Source of the DNA: JADHUC01 sp964623055
GTDB lineage: Bacteria > Planctomycetota > Planctomycetia > Pirellulales > Pirellulaceae
Reading direction: 5' to 3'
Assembly (NCBI GenBank): GCA_964623055.1
Contig: CAZURK010000034.1
Span: 1-64,000, forward strand
Length of the DNA stretch: 64,000 bases
The translations under genes were made by a program, and so were the position numbers. Shown one piece after another: positions 34,763-43,047 of this stretch (position 1 is its first letter; each line of letters starts with the position of its first letter). The notes below the pieces were generated by a model, which saw only the letters and a list, made by a program, of their open reading frames with translations, was not told the origin of the DNA and ran no database searches.

Positions 34763-35168
34763 GCGGACATCGCTTTCGCGCTCAGGACACGCCCTCCTCG
34801 ACACCTTTGCCTTCCGGAACAACTGACCTCGGTGTGCCCCACCGAACGCACATAGCGAATGGCCGTTTCCTACATCGGGCGTGAACACCTCGTTCAATTG
34901 GCAAGGTGCAGTTACTGACACAGGACGGATACTCCTGAGCGCGCAAAGCTGTCGGCGCATCTAACGCAGGGCCAGGTGCGCACGCGGGAGTCGTCGCTCA
35001 CAACAGGGCAACCGCACTGCGTATACGACCTCTCGCTACGGACCCTCAAACCATCTGTTCCACCTGCCAAAGAGCCGCGGGCGCGCCGTAAATGGCACTG
35101 TTTGGTCCCGGTGCCCAGAATCAATGGCACTGGCGAAGAAATAGGACATCGAGATCCCATGTGTCGAG
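34763..35168. other. Gene-poor stretch between convergent genes
   Basis: I see no supported gene. ATGGCACTG occurs twice about 35 bp apart near 35089-35130; no hairpin with a T-run was found. Confidence 0.4.
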
Positions 35169-36173
35169 CTACCTCAGCCCGACACGCTCCAGAGCTTTGT
35201 CCGCGGTCGGCACAATGGCAGCTCTGTCCAACTGACTGATCATTTCGGCGTGCTTCTCAAGTAGTCCGTTCAACCGTTTCGCCAACGTCTTCGGTATATC
35301 CTTGCCGAAGTGAAGCCTCGGCCATCCCACCAGTTCCAGCTCTTCCCACCGATAAAGTGGCATCTGCATCTCGACGGTCTTGACTTTTTCGGAGAACTCG
35401 CCAAACGTCATCACCTCAATCCCAATGGCGACGGCGTTCGGGCCGGTGTCCTCGTAGCCCCGCTTTCCCCAGTAGCCGCAGTTGTGCTTGTACACGATGC
35501 CGAAGGTGATCCCTCGTCTGCCAATCGCGACGTCCTTGACGTCGGCAAACTGTGGATAGTCGGCGCTCACCGCAACCAACTCAGCCTTCAGGGACGCGAA
35601 CACGTCGGCGAGTACGCGGATCTGCTCCGCGTCTTTGCCGGGCGGTTGGGGCGCCGGACCGGCTGCTCTCTTGGCGGTTTGTTCGACACCGGCACGCAGA
35701 AGTTCGATCTCAGCGTCCAGGCGGAAGTAGCGGGAACACGCTTCGTCGGCAAATGGAGCCTCCGACCGTTTTCGGTTCCTTCGGATCGCCGCGGCTTGCC
35801 GTTCGACGGTTCTGGCGAACTCCACTTTCTCCCGGAGGATTGCGACGCGATCCGTCGGAGGATCGATGACCTCCAGCCGAGCCTCGCCCGCTCGTCGGGC
35901 AGCCGCATAAACCTGATCGAGCGTGCCGATGCCTTGGAGCCAGAATGTGTAACGCTCGCGCAATTCACCCTGAGCTGCGTTATACCGCTGCTTGAGAAGC
36001 CGCGCAATGTGGCTGTCGCTGGCCTCCACCTTGAGGCTCCGAGGCTGCACAAATGCCGGCCATGCCTTTTCGTCGAGCCAGGATTTCTGATCACTTGTGT
36101 CATCGTCCGCCGCCGGCGCAACAGACACTGCCAAGAACGTCATGAAAGTCGCCACTGCAAATCGGAAAACCAT
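35169..36173 (-). CDS. Secreted protein downstream of the ankyrin M56 receptor
   Basis: 334 residues from the ATG at 36173 (AAAGGAGA upstream), signal MVFRFAVATFMTFLAVSVAP. The first half of the mature part is helical and coiled-coil-like (SHIARLLKQRYNAAQGELRE, ILREKVEFARTVERQAAAIR). The C-terminal half is mixed alpha/beta with GIVYKHNCGYWGKRGY. It is the third gene of the BlaI/M56 operon, 69 bp after the receptor stop, so it may be a target or periplasmic partner of that signalling pair. I do not recognise the family. Confidence 0.7.
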   Translation of the reverse strand: MVFRFAVATFMTFLAVSVAPAADDDTSDQKSWLDEKAWPAFVQPRSLKVEASDSHIARLLKQRYNAAQGELRERYTFWLQGIGTLDQVYAAARRAGEARLEVIDPPTDRVAILREKVEFARTVERQAAAIRRNRKRSEAPFADEACSRYFRLDAEIELLRAGVEQTAKRAAGPAPQPPGKDAEQIRVLADVFASLKAELVAVSADYPQFADVKDVAIGRRGITFGIVYKHNCGYWGKRGYEDTGPNAVAIGIEVMTFGEFSEKVKTVEMQMPLYRWEELELVGWPRLHFGKDIPKTLAKRLNGLLEKHAEMISQLDRAAIVPTADKALERVGLR

Positions 36174-36242
36174 CGTGTTTCTCCTTTCGATTTGAACGCT
36201 CCGCGAAGGAACGATGGCGTGAGCCCTGCCCTGTCCGCTCGC

Positions 36243-39200
36243 TCAACGCAGCATGCCTTGGCTCGATCCTAGGTAGAAGGTGAAGTAGACGAGCAGTCGG
36301 ACTTTAGCCTCTGACTCCTGGAGCTGTTGGGCGAGCTTCCGCAATCGTTCGATTTCGGCTGGCGTGTGGGCGGCACGGGGAAACGTCATCGTCACCACTC
36401 CATCAGGGGCGGTTGTGAACTCGATCAGTCCTGCAAGCTCGTCGGGGATCTCCTTTTCGGGCGGCTTGATCCACGGCGCCCGTGCAATGTCCTCTACGTT
36501 CTTGCCGGGCAGCGGCAGGTAGATCGCTCGGAACGGTGCGCTGTTTCCGGCATTTGCTGTCCAAACGAATCCCGAGAGCTTCCGCTTTGCATCCGGAAGG
36601 AGACGACGTATCTGATCGTTTTGCTCCGGCAGATGCCGCAGCAGCCACACGTCGGCACTTGTGTCCACGTACTTCCACTCCGGAAGGTCCACCGGAAGCG
36701 CAAAATCGCCGGGACCGGCTCGCATGCGAGCAAGGAATTGACTGAGGTACACATCACTAAACGCCGTGATCATCGTGGCCGCATTCGGAAATACAACGTA
36801 CTGACCCTGCCACGGCTTGGGTTCCCCTTCCATGCCGCTACGATCGGGCGGAAATACGTACACGTCATGACCGGACATAGACCGGACGTCTTCGCTTGCG
36901 ATGCGAAGTTGCTCACACAGTTCTTGCAGTTTCTTCTCGGACAATTCATCGTCGAAGCGGATAAGTGACGCTCCTTCCTGTCGTAGACTGCCAAACGCGC
37001 TGACCACTTCGTAGTTGCGGCCGCCGTGAATCGCCCATCTCACTCGTTGTTCCGACAAGGCGTCTCTGATCGGATCGGGTAAGGGCCAAACAGCCAACAG
37101 GCGACCGGTTCTTGCCGGCCCCAGTGTCTTGCGTGCCTGCGGCCGTGCATCGGGCAAACTGAAATCCTTGGCGACGATCAACGTCTCGGTGTCTACGGGC
37201 AGCCAACGGAGGGCCGTCGAGACATAGTCGGGCAGTCCAGCGAATTCGCGTGGGGCAGGTGGGCCGGGTTTCTGACTCGTCTGCCCGACCGGCGTTTTCT
37301 GGCCCTGTCCACTATTTGCCCCTGGGGCTCCCGACTCGGCGGGCTTGTCGCTCGGGGGAGTCGGTTGTTTCGCATCCGGAACGTTTTCGTTCTTGCCAAA
37401 CGTTGCCGACGCCGGCCAACGTAATTTCAGATCGCCGCTCAATTCGCGCGGCGTCTTACCCAAGGAATTGCGAGCCGCAACGTCCGCCCCATGATCGATC
37501 AGTAATTGAGCCGTCTCCGCATGCTTTTCATCAACGGCATAGTGTAACGGCGTCCAAGCGCTTTTCGTTCCTGCATTGACGTTTGCGCCGCGGTCGAGGA
37601 GAAGGCTCGCTGTTTTCGTTTTGCCTTTCATGGCCGCCCACATCAGCGGTGTTCGGCCGTAGATGTCGGTGGCATCGATCTTCGCTTGGTTATCCAGAAG
37701 GACCCGCACGACCTCCACGCGTCCCCAGGAGGCGGCGTATTGCAGCGGCGTGCCCTGGAACTTCGCCTGCCGGACGTTGACGTCGGCCCCTGATTCGAGC
37801 AACTCGGTCGCCCGGTCCACATGTCCACCGCTGGCGGCGCGGTGAAGAGACGCGAAGCCTCGGTCGTCCAGGCGATCCACGGCCGGAGACGGGGGCTTGG
37901 CGATCCTGTCGTTCGACTCAGATGACGGCTCTGAACCGTCGGGACTTTTCCCGCCCTTTGTTGGCTTCGGCCAATTGAACTCCGTCGTCCGGTAGTACTT
38001 GCAGATCTTCTCGAAAGCCGAGTCGCTGGCGTCCTCGTCTCTCCACACATGAAGAACGAGCGACCCTTTTCTAATGAACGCGGGGTGCTTGCCGTCACGT
38101 GCGGGTATTTTGGCGAATCGATCTGCGAGTCGCTTGCCGGCTTGGCCGTCGGAAAAGGCCAAAGCGTAGACTCCTATTTCAATCCCCTTTCGCGCTCCGG
38201 CTTCCTCATACACAACGGTAACGGCGGCTTGCACTTCTTTGAGCTGCAAGGGGTCGACGATGCCGAAGAACGCGGCAACGTGCGCGACTTGCTTCCTGTC
38301 CAGCACGACGCCTTTGGGAGCAAGCAAAGCCCCTCTGGGCTCGCTCAGTTTGCAGCCGTCTGGTAGGTCGGCGGGTGCAATCGTGAGGAATCGCTCGACT
38401 TCAGAGTAGGCATTCTTCGCCTTGAGCGACGCCTCGGCCTCCGGATCGGTCAGGCCGTCGATTTCCAGGGAGGCAGTTTCGGTCTCCGCGTCGATGGCCA
38501 ACCGAAGCTTGATGCGGTGCTGGCCAGATCGTTCGAACGAAATGGGCGTGGAGCGAACTTCCCGTCGCCGACCGTACTCCGCGACAAAACGCACGGCTCG
38601 CCCCGGCGGTATCCGCTTGAACTGGAAATCGCCCTGATGGTCGGTGAAGTCGGAACCCAGTCTTTCGTCTTGGTTGACGGTGATATGCACTCTCTTCTTG
38701 ACCGGCGGAACGCCCTGACCGTCAACGAGCTTGCCAGCGATCACCACTTCGGGGACCATCACGAAATCGATGCGATGAGGCTGGTTCGGCAGAACGACCC
38801 GCGAGGGATCCTTCCGCAGATACCTGTACTGCTCCCAATCCTGCTCTTGAGGCGGCCGAGTGGCCACAACAACGCCCGCGTGGCGGTTGAGGTTCTTTTC
38901 GACGTAGCCATCCTTCCAGACGCGGAAACTTCCGCTTTGCAGAAGGGGCGGGGTCGGTGGGCGAAGACCAGTGCTTCTGCCGCTGTAGCGCAGCGTGTAG
39001 TTCCCTTGAGCGTCCGTCGTTGCGCCGCGCCACCCTTCGATGGTTCCTCCGCTGCCCACATACACGTAGATGCCGACGCCCTCGATCGGTTTCCCTTGGT
39101 CGTCCGTCACCGTACCCCTCGTCACGTAGGGCCATCGCGTGGCGATCTCGTCTTTGGCAAGCGGGGCCGGACGCATACGCACCGAGATCTCTTTGTCCTC

Positions 39201-41207
39201 TCCAGCCACGATTTCGACCTCCGAGATAGCCCGATCGGCGACGTATCTTGGCTGGTCGGGATGTAGCGATCGGACGGAGGCGTGGAGCGTATATTTTCCT
39301 GGGGGCAGATCGGCGAACTTGAAGACGTCGCCGGACAGCGACGAGCGGAGTTTCTCGGACGGTGATTTGGAGTCGCCAGTACGAGTGAGTTCGACGCCGC
39401 CGTACGAGAACGGTTTTTCCGTAGCCGGATCGATCAGGCGGACGTCCAGGGAGGATCCTTTTGATTGGTCAGCCCGGACCTTGGATGCCGTCACGCCTGA
39501 CGGGCGTTTGGCAGTCATCAGGATGCGGCCGGAGCCTTCCTCCGTCGTGAAGTCCGTTGGCCGGCGTCCCTCTTCCACGGGTTCAACCGTACTGAAACAA
39601 ATAGTCAGTTCGTTTTTCTTCAGTGAGTAGATCCCCAGTCTGCGCGTATCAGAGTCCTCCCTGGAAAAGTCGATCTGTTTCGGATCGGTGTCCGGGGAAA
39701 CCTTGATCCGCCAGTGTTTCTCCCGGCCGTTGGCGTACTTCCATGTGAAGCGATCTCCCGCAATGACAATCGAGAAACTGCCGGCTTGCGTACGGGTTGT
39801 CCGGTTGAATTCCTCGTCTGATGTACGGAAAGAGGTTGCTCGCCACGTCCCCTGGAGCAACTCGATAGCCGAGTCGCCCTGAGCGTTTGAGTCCTCTTTG
39901 GGATCGTCCGCCGAGACGTGCTGTTTCCTCGCCGTGTTTGCTGCTTTGCCGCTCGATTCGCTCTCGACATCACCGGACAAGGGTTTGTTTTTTGGAGGCT
40001 TACTCTGGGCGACGGCGATCAGCACGATACCGAGGCAGGCAGTCGCCATCACCGCGACCATTGCCGAGCGTCCGGCAAATTGCCGTGACGGGGATCGCTG
40101 ATCCTGCAGATGAATGATCCGCCGTATGCGTGCCAGGAAACGGCCTCCTGTGGCTGCCACGGCACGGTGGGACGGAGTACGAACGATTTCGGCCAGGGCG
40201 ACCAAGGACCGGGCGTATACATCACGTCTTTGACAAACACGGATGGCCAAATCGTCGGCACAGAATTCTCGTTCGGAACGAATTCGGCACGACAACCACC
40301 ATACGGCCGGGTGATAGAACAACAGTGTTTCGACGACCGTTTGGACGAGATTCACCAGATAGTCATGGCGTCTCACATGAGCTAGTTCATGCGCCAACAC
40401 AGCCTCCAATTCACCAGGTGCAAGTCCCGTCAAGATGCTGGCCGGAAGCACCAACGCCGGCTTGAGCCAACCAATGACCATGGGGGCGGCGGCTTTCAGT
40501 GTTTGCCGAACGACAACCGCTCGGTGGATCCCCAATCGCCGTGCAATCCGCCCAACGAGAGCCAAGACGTCATCAGACGGTGTCGCACCCCTGCCACGGA
40601 GCATCTGAGACAGCGACCACCCGGCCAAATGCCACACCGACAACACCGCGACCCCGACAAGCCAGATCCAAAAGAACCGCTGTAGGACCGACGTGTGGGC
40701 CCACGGTGCTGGCGACGGCGCAACGGCCGCCCCTTCGTCTGGTTCGGGGCTGACGGGAACGTCTTCCCCGCGCGTATCCATGGTGATCGCTGGCTCGACT
40801 TCCATCGTCGATGGGGCTGGCGAATCGGCCACTATCACAGTTAGGTCTCCAAAGTGTTCGCGAGGCGCTTCAAGGAACCCGTCGCTTGCTTCAACGGCCG
40901 AGTTTGGATGAGCGGCTGTGTCGGCGGGCGGCGCGATGACCAACAGGTTCACCACGGGCAGCACGCACATGACCAATAAGCCAAAACACGCGATCGCATA
41001 CCGCAGACTTGCACGCGTGCTCCCAAGTGCCGGTGAGGAGTCATCCGCTGCAACCATCTTGTCAGACGACACTTGGTCACGAAGGAGGCGGAGGATCGCT
41101 GCCAGCACGATAGCAATCAGCGTGCCTTGCCACAGAAAGTGAAGCAAAGCCAAAGCCACATATTGTGTGGCCGACGGTGAAATCCAATCAAACACATGGC
41201 CACTCAT
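36243..41207 (-). CDS. Giant M56 membrane protease receptor with TIGR03067, carboxypeptidase-regulatory-like and ankyrin domains
   Basis: 1654 residues from the ATG at 41207, whose ATGA overlaps the stop of the upstream BlaI gene. Transmembrane helices lie near 13-40, 66-87, 170-195 and 367-388. Zinc ligands are HELAH at 273-277 and Glu314 in SEREFCADD. After the fourth helix come a planctomycete TIGR03067-like domain (about 445-565, LLQGTWRATSFRTSDEEF), three carboxypeptidase-regulatory or Ig-like beta domains (about 580-680, 695-780, 820-885), an unassigned domain (about 930-1100), ankyrin repeats (about 1115-1270; TPLQYAASWGRVEVVRVLLD, TPLHYAVDEKHAETAQLLID) and an unassigned C-terminal domain of some 320 residues. 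By analogy with BlaR1 it transmits an external signal to proteolytic removal of its repressor. No penicillin-binding motifs are visible. Confidence 0.88.
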   Translation of the reverse strand: MSGHVFDWISPSATQYVALALLHFLWQGTLIAIVLAAILRLLRDQVSSDKMVAADDSSPALGSTRASLRYAIACFGLLVMCVLPVVNLLVIAPPADTAAHPNSAVEASDGFLEAPREHFGDLTVIVADSPAPSTMEVEPAITMDTRGEDVPVSPEPDEGAAVAPSPAPWAHTSVLQRFFWIWLVGVAVLSVWHLAGWSLSQMLRGRGATPSDDVLALVGRIARRLGIHRAVVVRQTLKAAAPMVIGWLKPALVLPASILTGLAPGELEAVLAHELAHVRRHDYLVNLVQTVVETLLFYHPAVWWLSCRIRSEREFCADDLAIRVCQRRDVYARSLVALAEIVRTPSHRAVAATGGRFLARIRRIIHLQDQRSPSRQFAGRSAMVAVMATACLGIVLIAVAQSKPPKNKPLSGDVESESSGKAANTARKQHVSADDPKEDSNAQGDSAIELLQGTWRATSFRTSDEEFNRTTRTQAGSFSIVIAGDRFTWKYANGREKHWRIKVSPDTDPKQIDFSREDSDTRRLGIYSLKKNELTICFSTVEPVEEGRRPTDFTTEEGSGRILMTAKRPSGVTASKVRADQSKGSSLDVRLIDPATEKPFSYGGVELTRTGDSKSPSEKLRSSLSGDVFKFADLPPGKYTLHASVRSLHPDQPRYVADRAISEVEIVAGEDKEISVRMRPAPLAKDEIATRWPYVTRGTVTDDQGKPIEGVGIYVYVGSGGTIEGWRGATTDAQGNYTLRYSGRSTGLRPPTPPLLQSGSFRVWKDGYVEKNLNRHAGVVVATRPPQEQDWEQYRYLRKDPSRVVLPNQPHRIDFVMVPEVVIAGKLVDGQGVPPVKKRVHITVNQDERLGSDFTDHQGDFQFKRIPPGRAVRFVAEYGRRREVRSTPISFERSGQHRIKLRLAIDAETETASLEIDGLTDPEAEASLKAKNAYSEVERFLTIAPADLPDGCKLSEPRGALLAPKGVVLDRKQVAHVAAFFGIVDPLQLKEVQAAVTVVYEEAGARKGIEIGVYALAFSDGQAGKRLADRFAKIPARDGKHPAFIRKGSLVLHVWRDEDASDSAFEKICKYYRTTEFNWPKPTKGGKSPDGSEPSSESNDRIAKPPSPAVDRLDDRGFASLHRAASGGHVDRATELLESGADVNVRQAKFQGTPLQYAASWGRVEVVRVLLDNQAKIDATDIYGRTPLMWAAMKGKTKTASLLLDRGANVNAGTKSAWTPLHYAVDEKHAETAQLLIDHGADVAARNSLGKTPRELSGDLKLRWPASATFGKNENVPDAKQPTPPSDKPAESGAPGANSGQGQKTPVGQTSQKPGPPAPREFAGLPDYVSTALRWLPVDTETLIVAKDFSLPDARPQARKTLGPARTGRLLAVWPLPDPIRDALSEQRVRWAIHGGRNYEVVSAFGSLRQEGASLIRFDDELSEKKLQELCEQLRIASEDVRSMSGHDVYVFPPDRSGMEGEPKPWQGQYVVFPNAATMITAFSDVYLSQFLARMRAGPGDFALPVDLPEWKYVDTSADVWLLRHLPEQNDQIRRLLPDAKRKLSGFVWTANAGNSAPFRAIYLPLPGKNVEDIARAPWIKPPEKEIPDELAGLIEFTTAPDGVVTMTFPRAAHTPAEIERLRKLAQQLQESEAKVRLLVYFTFYLGSSQGMLR

Positions 41208-41590
41208 TTCTTGTTCTCCCACTGCCTGAGCAGGCGCTTGATTTGTGCGAGTTCCTCGTCAGTGACTTTGCCCGAGTTCAGTGCATGGACCACCATCTTT
41301 TGCACCGAGCCCTGAAACACGCGATCGATAAAGCTGTTGACCAGCGACTCCTCCGTCTCGGCCTCCTCCAGAACCGCGGAGTAGACGTGCGAACGTCGCG
41401 AGTCGTCCCGGTCAACAAGCCGCTTCTCGGCCATCACCTGCAACTGCTTAAGCGTCGTCGTGTACCGTGTCCGCGCGTCGCCGCCGAGCGCTTCATGGAC
41501 CGCACGTACAGTGCTTGGCCCACAGTTCCACAGCACCCGCAGGATCGCCAGTTCCGCTTCGGTTGGCTGTGCTTTCTTGGATTTGGACAT
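41204..41590 (-). CDS. BlaI/MecI/CopY-family repressor (copy 2)
   Basis: 128 residues from the ATG at 41590. Longer in-frame starts lie upstream of the promoter and operators and can be excluded. Winged helix: PTEAELAILRVLWNCGPSTV, recognition region RTRYTTTLKQLQVMAEKRLV, wing RRSHVYSAVLEEAE. The C-terminal helices (ESLVNSFIDRVFQGSVQKMV) fit the dimer and cleavage region of the family. It is translationally coupled to the giant M56 receptor by an ATGA overlap. Its likely operators, TACGA-N6-TCGTA, differ clearly from those of copy 1, so the two switches should not cross-regulate. Confidence 0.92.
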   Translation of the reverse strand: MSKSKKAQPTEAELAILRVLWNCGPSTVRAVHEALGGDARTRYTTTLKQLQVMAEKRLVDRDDSRRSHVYSAVLEEAETEESLVNSFIDRVFQGSVQKMVVHALNSGKVTDEELAQIKRLLRQWENKK

Positions 41591-41622
41591 TCCGTGCTCC
41601 GATAACCGAGGTGACTGCGTGA

Positions 41623-41669
41623 TACGATGCCGGTCGTACTTTCGTGAATCATATACGATGGGAGTCGTA
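41623..41669. promoter_or_regulatory. Paired operators of the second BlaI system
   Basis: TACGA-N6-TCGTA occurs at 41623-41638 and 41654-41669, 31 bp centre to centre, about three helical turns. The second site fills the spacer between the -35 and -10 boxes; the first lies at the transcription start. The half-sites resemble the TACTA/TAGTA-type half-sites of BlaI and MecI operators. Confidence 0.78.
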
Positions 41670-41676
41670 CTTTCAA
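41648..41676 (-). promoter_or_regulatory. Promoter of the second BlaI/M56 operon
   Basis: On the minus strand TTGAAA (41671-41676) and TATGAT (41648-41653) are separated by exactly 17 bp. The start point would be near 41640, about 50 nt before the repressor ATG at 41590. Confidence 0.8.
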
Positions 41677-41749
41677 GGGCTAAGGTGAGAAGTTCTTCTC
41701 CGCGAATCCCCAAGATGAACTGCCGTCTCTCCACCGCCGAACGTGGCGC

Positions 41750-42379
41750 TCACCTGCTGGGAACCGTAGAGCGAGGAGCGGGCGGCGCGAGTGCAGCGGC
41801 CTTGTTGTGCACAATCTCCCCGATGTAGATCAGCCCCGGTAGGCAACTCTGACCGCAGGGGATGCCACGTTCGAGCAGAGCATGCCCTGCGGCCGGGAAG
41901 TACGTGCCGAACGAGCCGGGCTTCTTACGGCACATCCGGTAGAGCGCCGATTGCTGGTCCTTGGCCATGGCTTTGATCTCAGCCGTGTCGTATTCCGCCA
42001 GGAATTGCCTTACCTCCCGGAGCACCTCCTCTGTATACGGGCGGGACAGGTTCCGAAGGGCTTGGGGATTGGTGAACTCGAACCTCCTGCTCTTCTGGGC
42101 AAGGGCGTGGCGGATGGCATGCTCCCAGGCGGTGGACCCTCTCAACCCGAGCTCCCACACAAGGGCATGCACCAAGCTGAACGAGAACACGCAGACATCC
42201 TCCGCTCTGCCGTTCCGCTTGTCGACTACGGTCACCAAGACGTAGCTCGGGGCCGTAGTCCCGTTACGAAGCGCGTTCTCCCACTGTCTTTCGGACACCC
42301 CCGTTGTTCTCTCAGCGCCATACGCGCAGATGCAGGAACCGAGCAGAGCGGTCACGAGCATGGTGGTTTGCCAGTTCAT
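41750..42379 (-). CDS. Secreted protein of unknown function
   Basis: 209 residues from the ATG at 42379, opening a signal peptide (MNWQTTMLVTALLGSCICAY). The mature part is helical with a hydrophobic centre (VFSFSLVHALVWELGLRGST) and a Cys-containing C-terminal part (GIPCGQSCLPGLIYIGEIVH). No known domain is recognised. It ends 74 bp upstream of the -35 box of the BlaI operon on the same strand, with no visible terminator between. Confidence 0.6.
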   Translation of the reverse strand: MNWQTTMLVTALLGSCICAYGAERTTGVSERQWENALRNGTTAPSYVLVTVVDKRNGRAEDVCVFSFSLVHALVWELGLRGSTAWEHAIRHALAQKSRRFEFTNPQALRNLSRPYTEEVLREVRQFLAEYDTAEIKAMAKDQQSALYRMCRKKPGSFGTYFPAAGHALLERGIPCGQSCLPGLIYIGEIVHNKAAALAPPAPRSTVPSR

Positions 42380-43047
42380 ATGGGTTTGTCCTCTGCACAA
42401 CGATTGCGTTCTGTGCTGTTTACAGTCACGATCCGGTAAGCAGCGGAAGAGGAAACCACGAGGAATTTTTCGCCGTCACCGAGATCGCCAGGGTCCGATC
42501 AGCTCACGCTCTGCGACAGGCACATAATCACAAAGTTGTGCCTCACGGAACGCCCAATCCGAATCAAACGCCATCACGATTGTAGCGTTGTCGCGATAGA
42601 CGAAACAAACCCAATTCTTTCAGTGGTAGTCGGTCTCGACACCTGGGTGGCAGAAGAAGACCGCTTCAAGGCGCTTACCGCCGCCCTACGATGGCGCACC
42701 GCGTGCATCTAGATTTTGGATGCGTTAACGTGCGTCGGCGTGTCGCCCCCCGCACTTTTGGACTGCGCAAAAGATACCGACGACACGCCTGCGCAGATTC
42801 GACCTTATCGGAGGGCCGCAATGTACTGGGTCCGAATGCGTCGTCGCAATGATGACATCCGCTCCCTGGCCTGTTAGCCCCAAAGTGCATGAGGAGGGCG
42901 TGACCTGTGTTAGTTAGCAAATTGCGGTTCGATACACTGGGGTCGACCGAAGCGCGCTGGGAAAAGCCTTCTTGCAGAACGGTCGCCGAAAGACAGTGGG
43001 AGACGGCGAAACGGTCTACACCATGAACTGTGTCTAGCCTAGATCGG
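42380..43047. other. Gene-poor stretch with a diverged repeat
   Basis: No convincing gene. An imperfect inverted repeat (42731-42745 against 42781-42795, 13 of 15 pairs) lies here. Its right arm is part of a 27-bp sequence, 42779-42805, that recurs at 45942-45968 with 25 matches. A short frame across it (LLDCAKDTDDTPAQIRPYRR) has no start or ribosome binding site. Confidence 0.5.

Noticed and set aside
41591..41734. Upstream extension of the second BlaI gene to 41734
   Set aside because: The extension would run through the promoter and both operators; the ATG at 41590 gives the normal family length.
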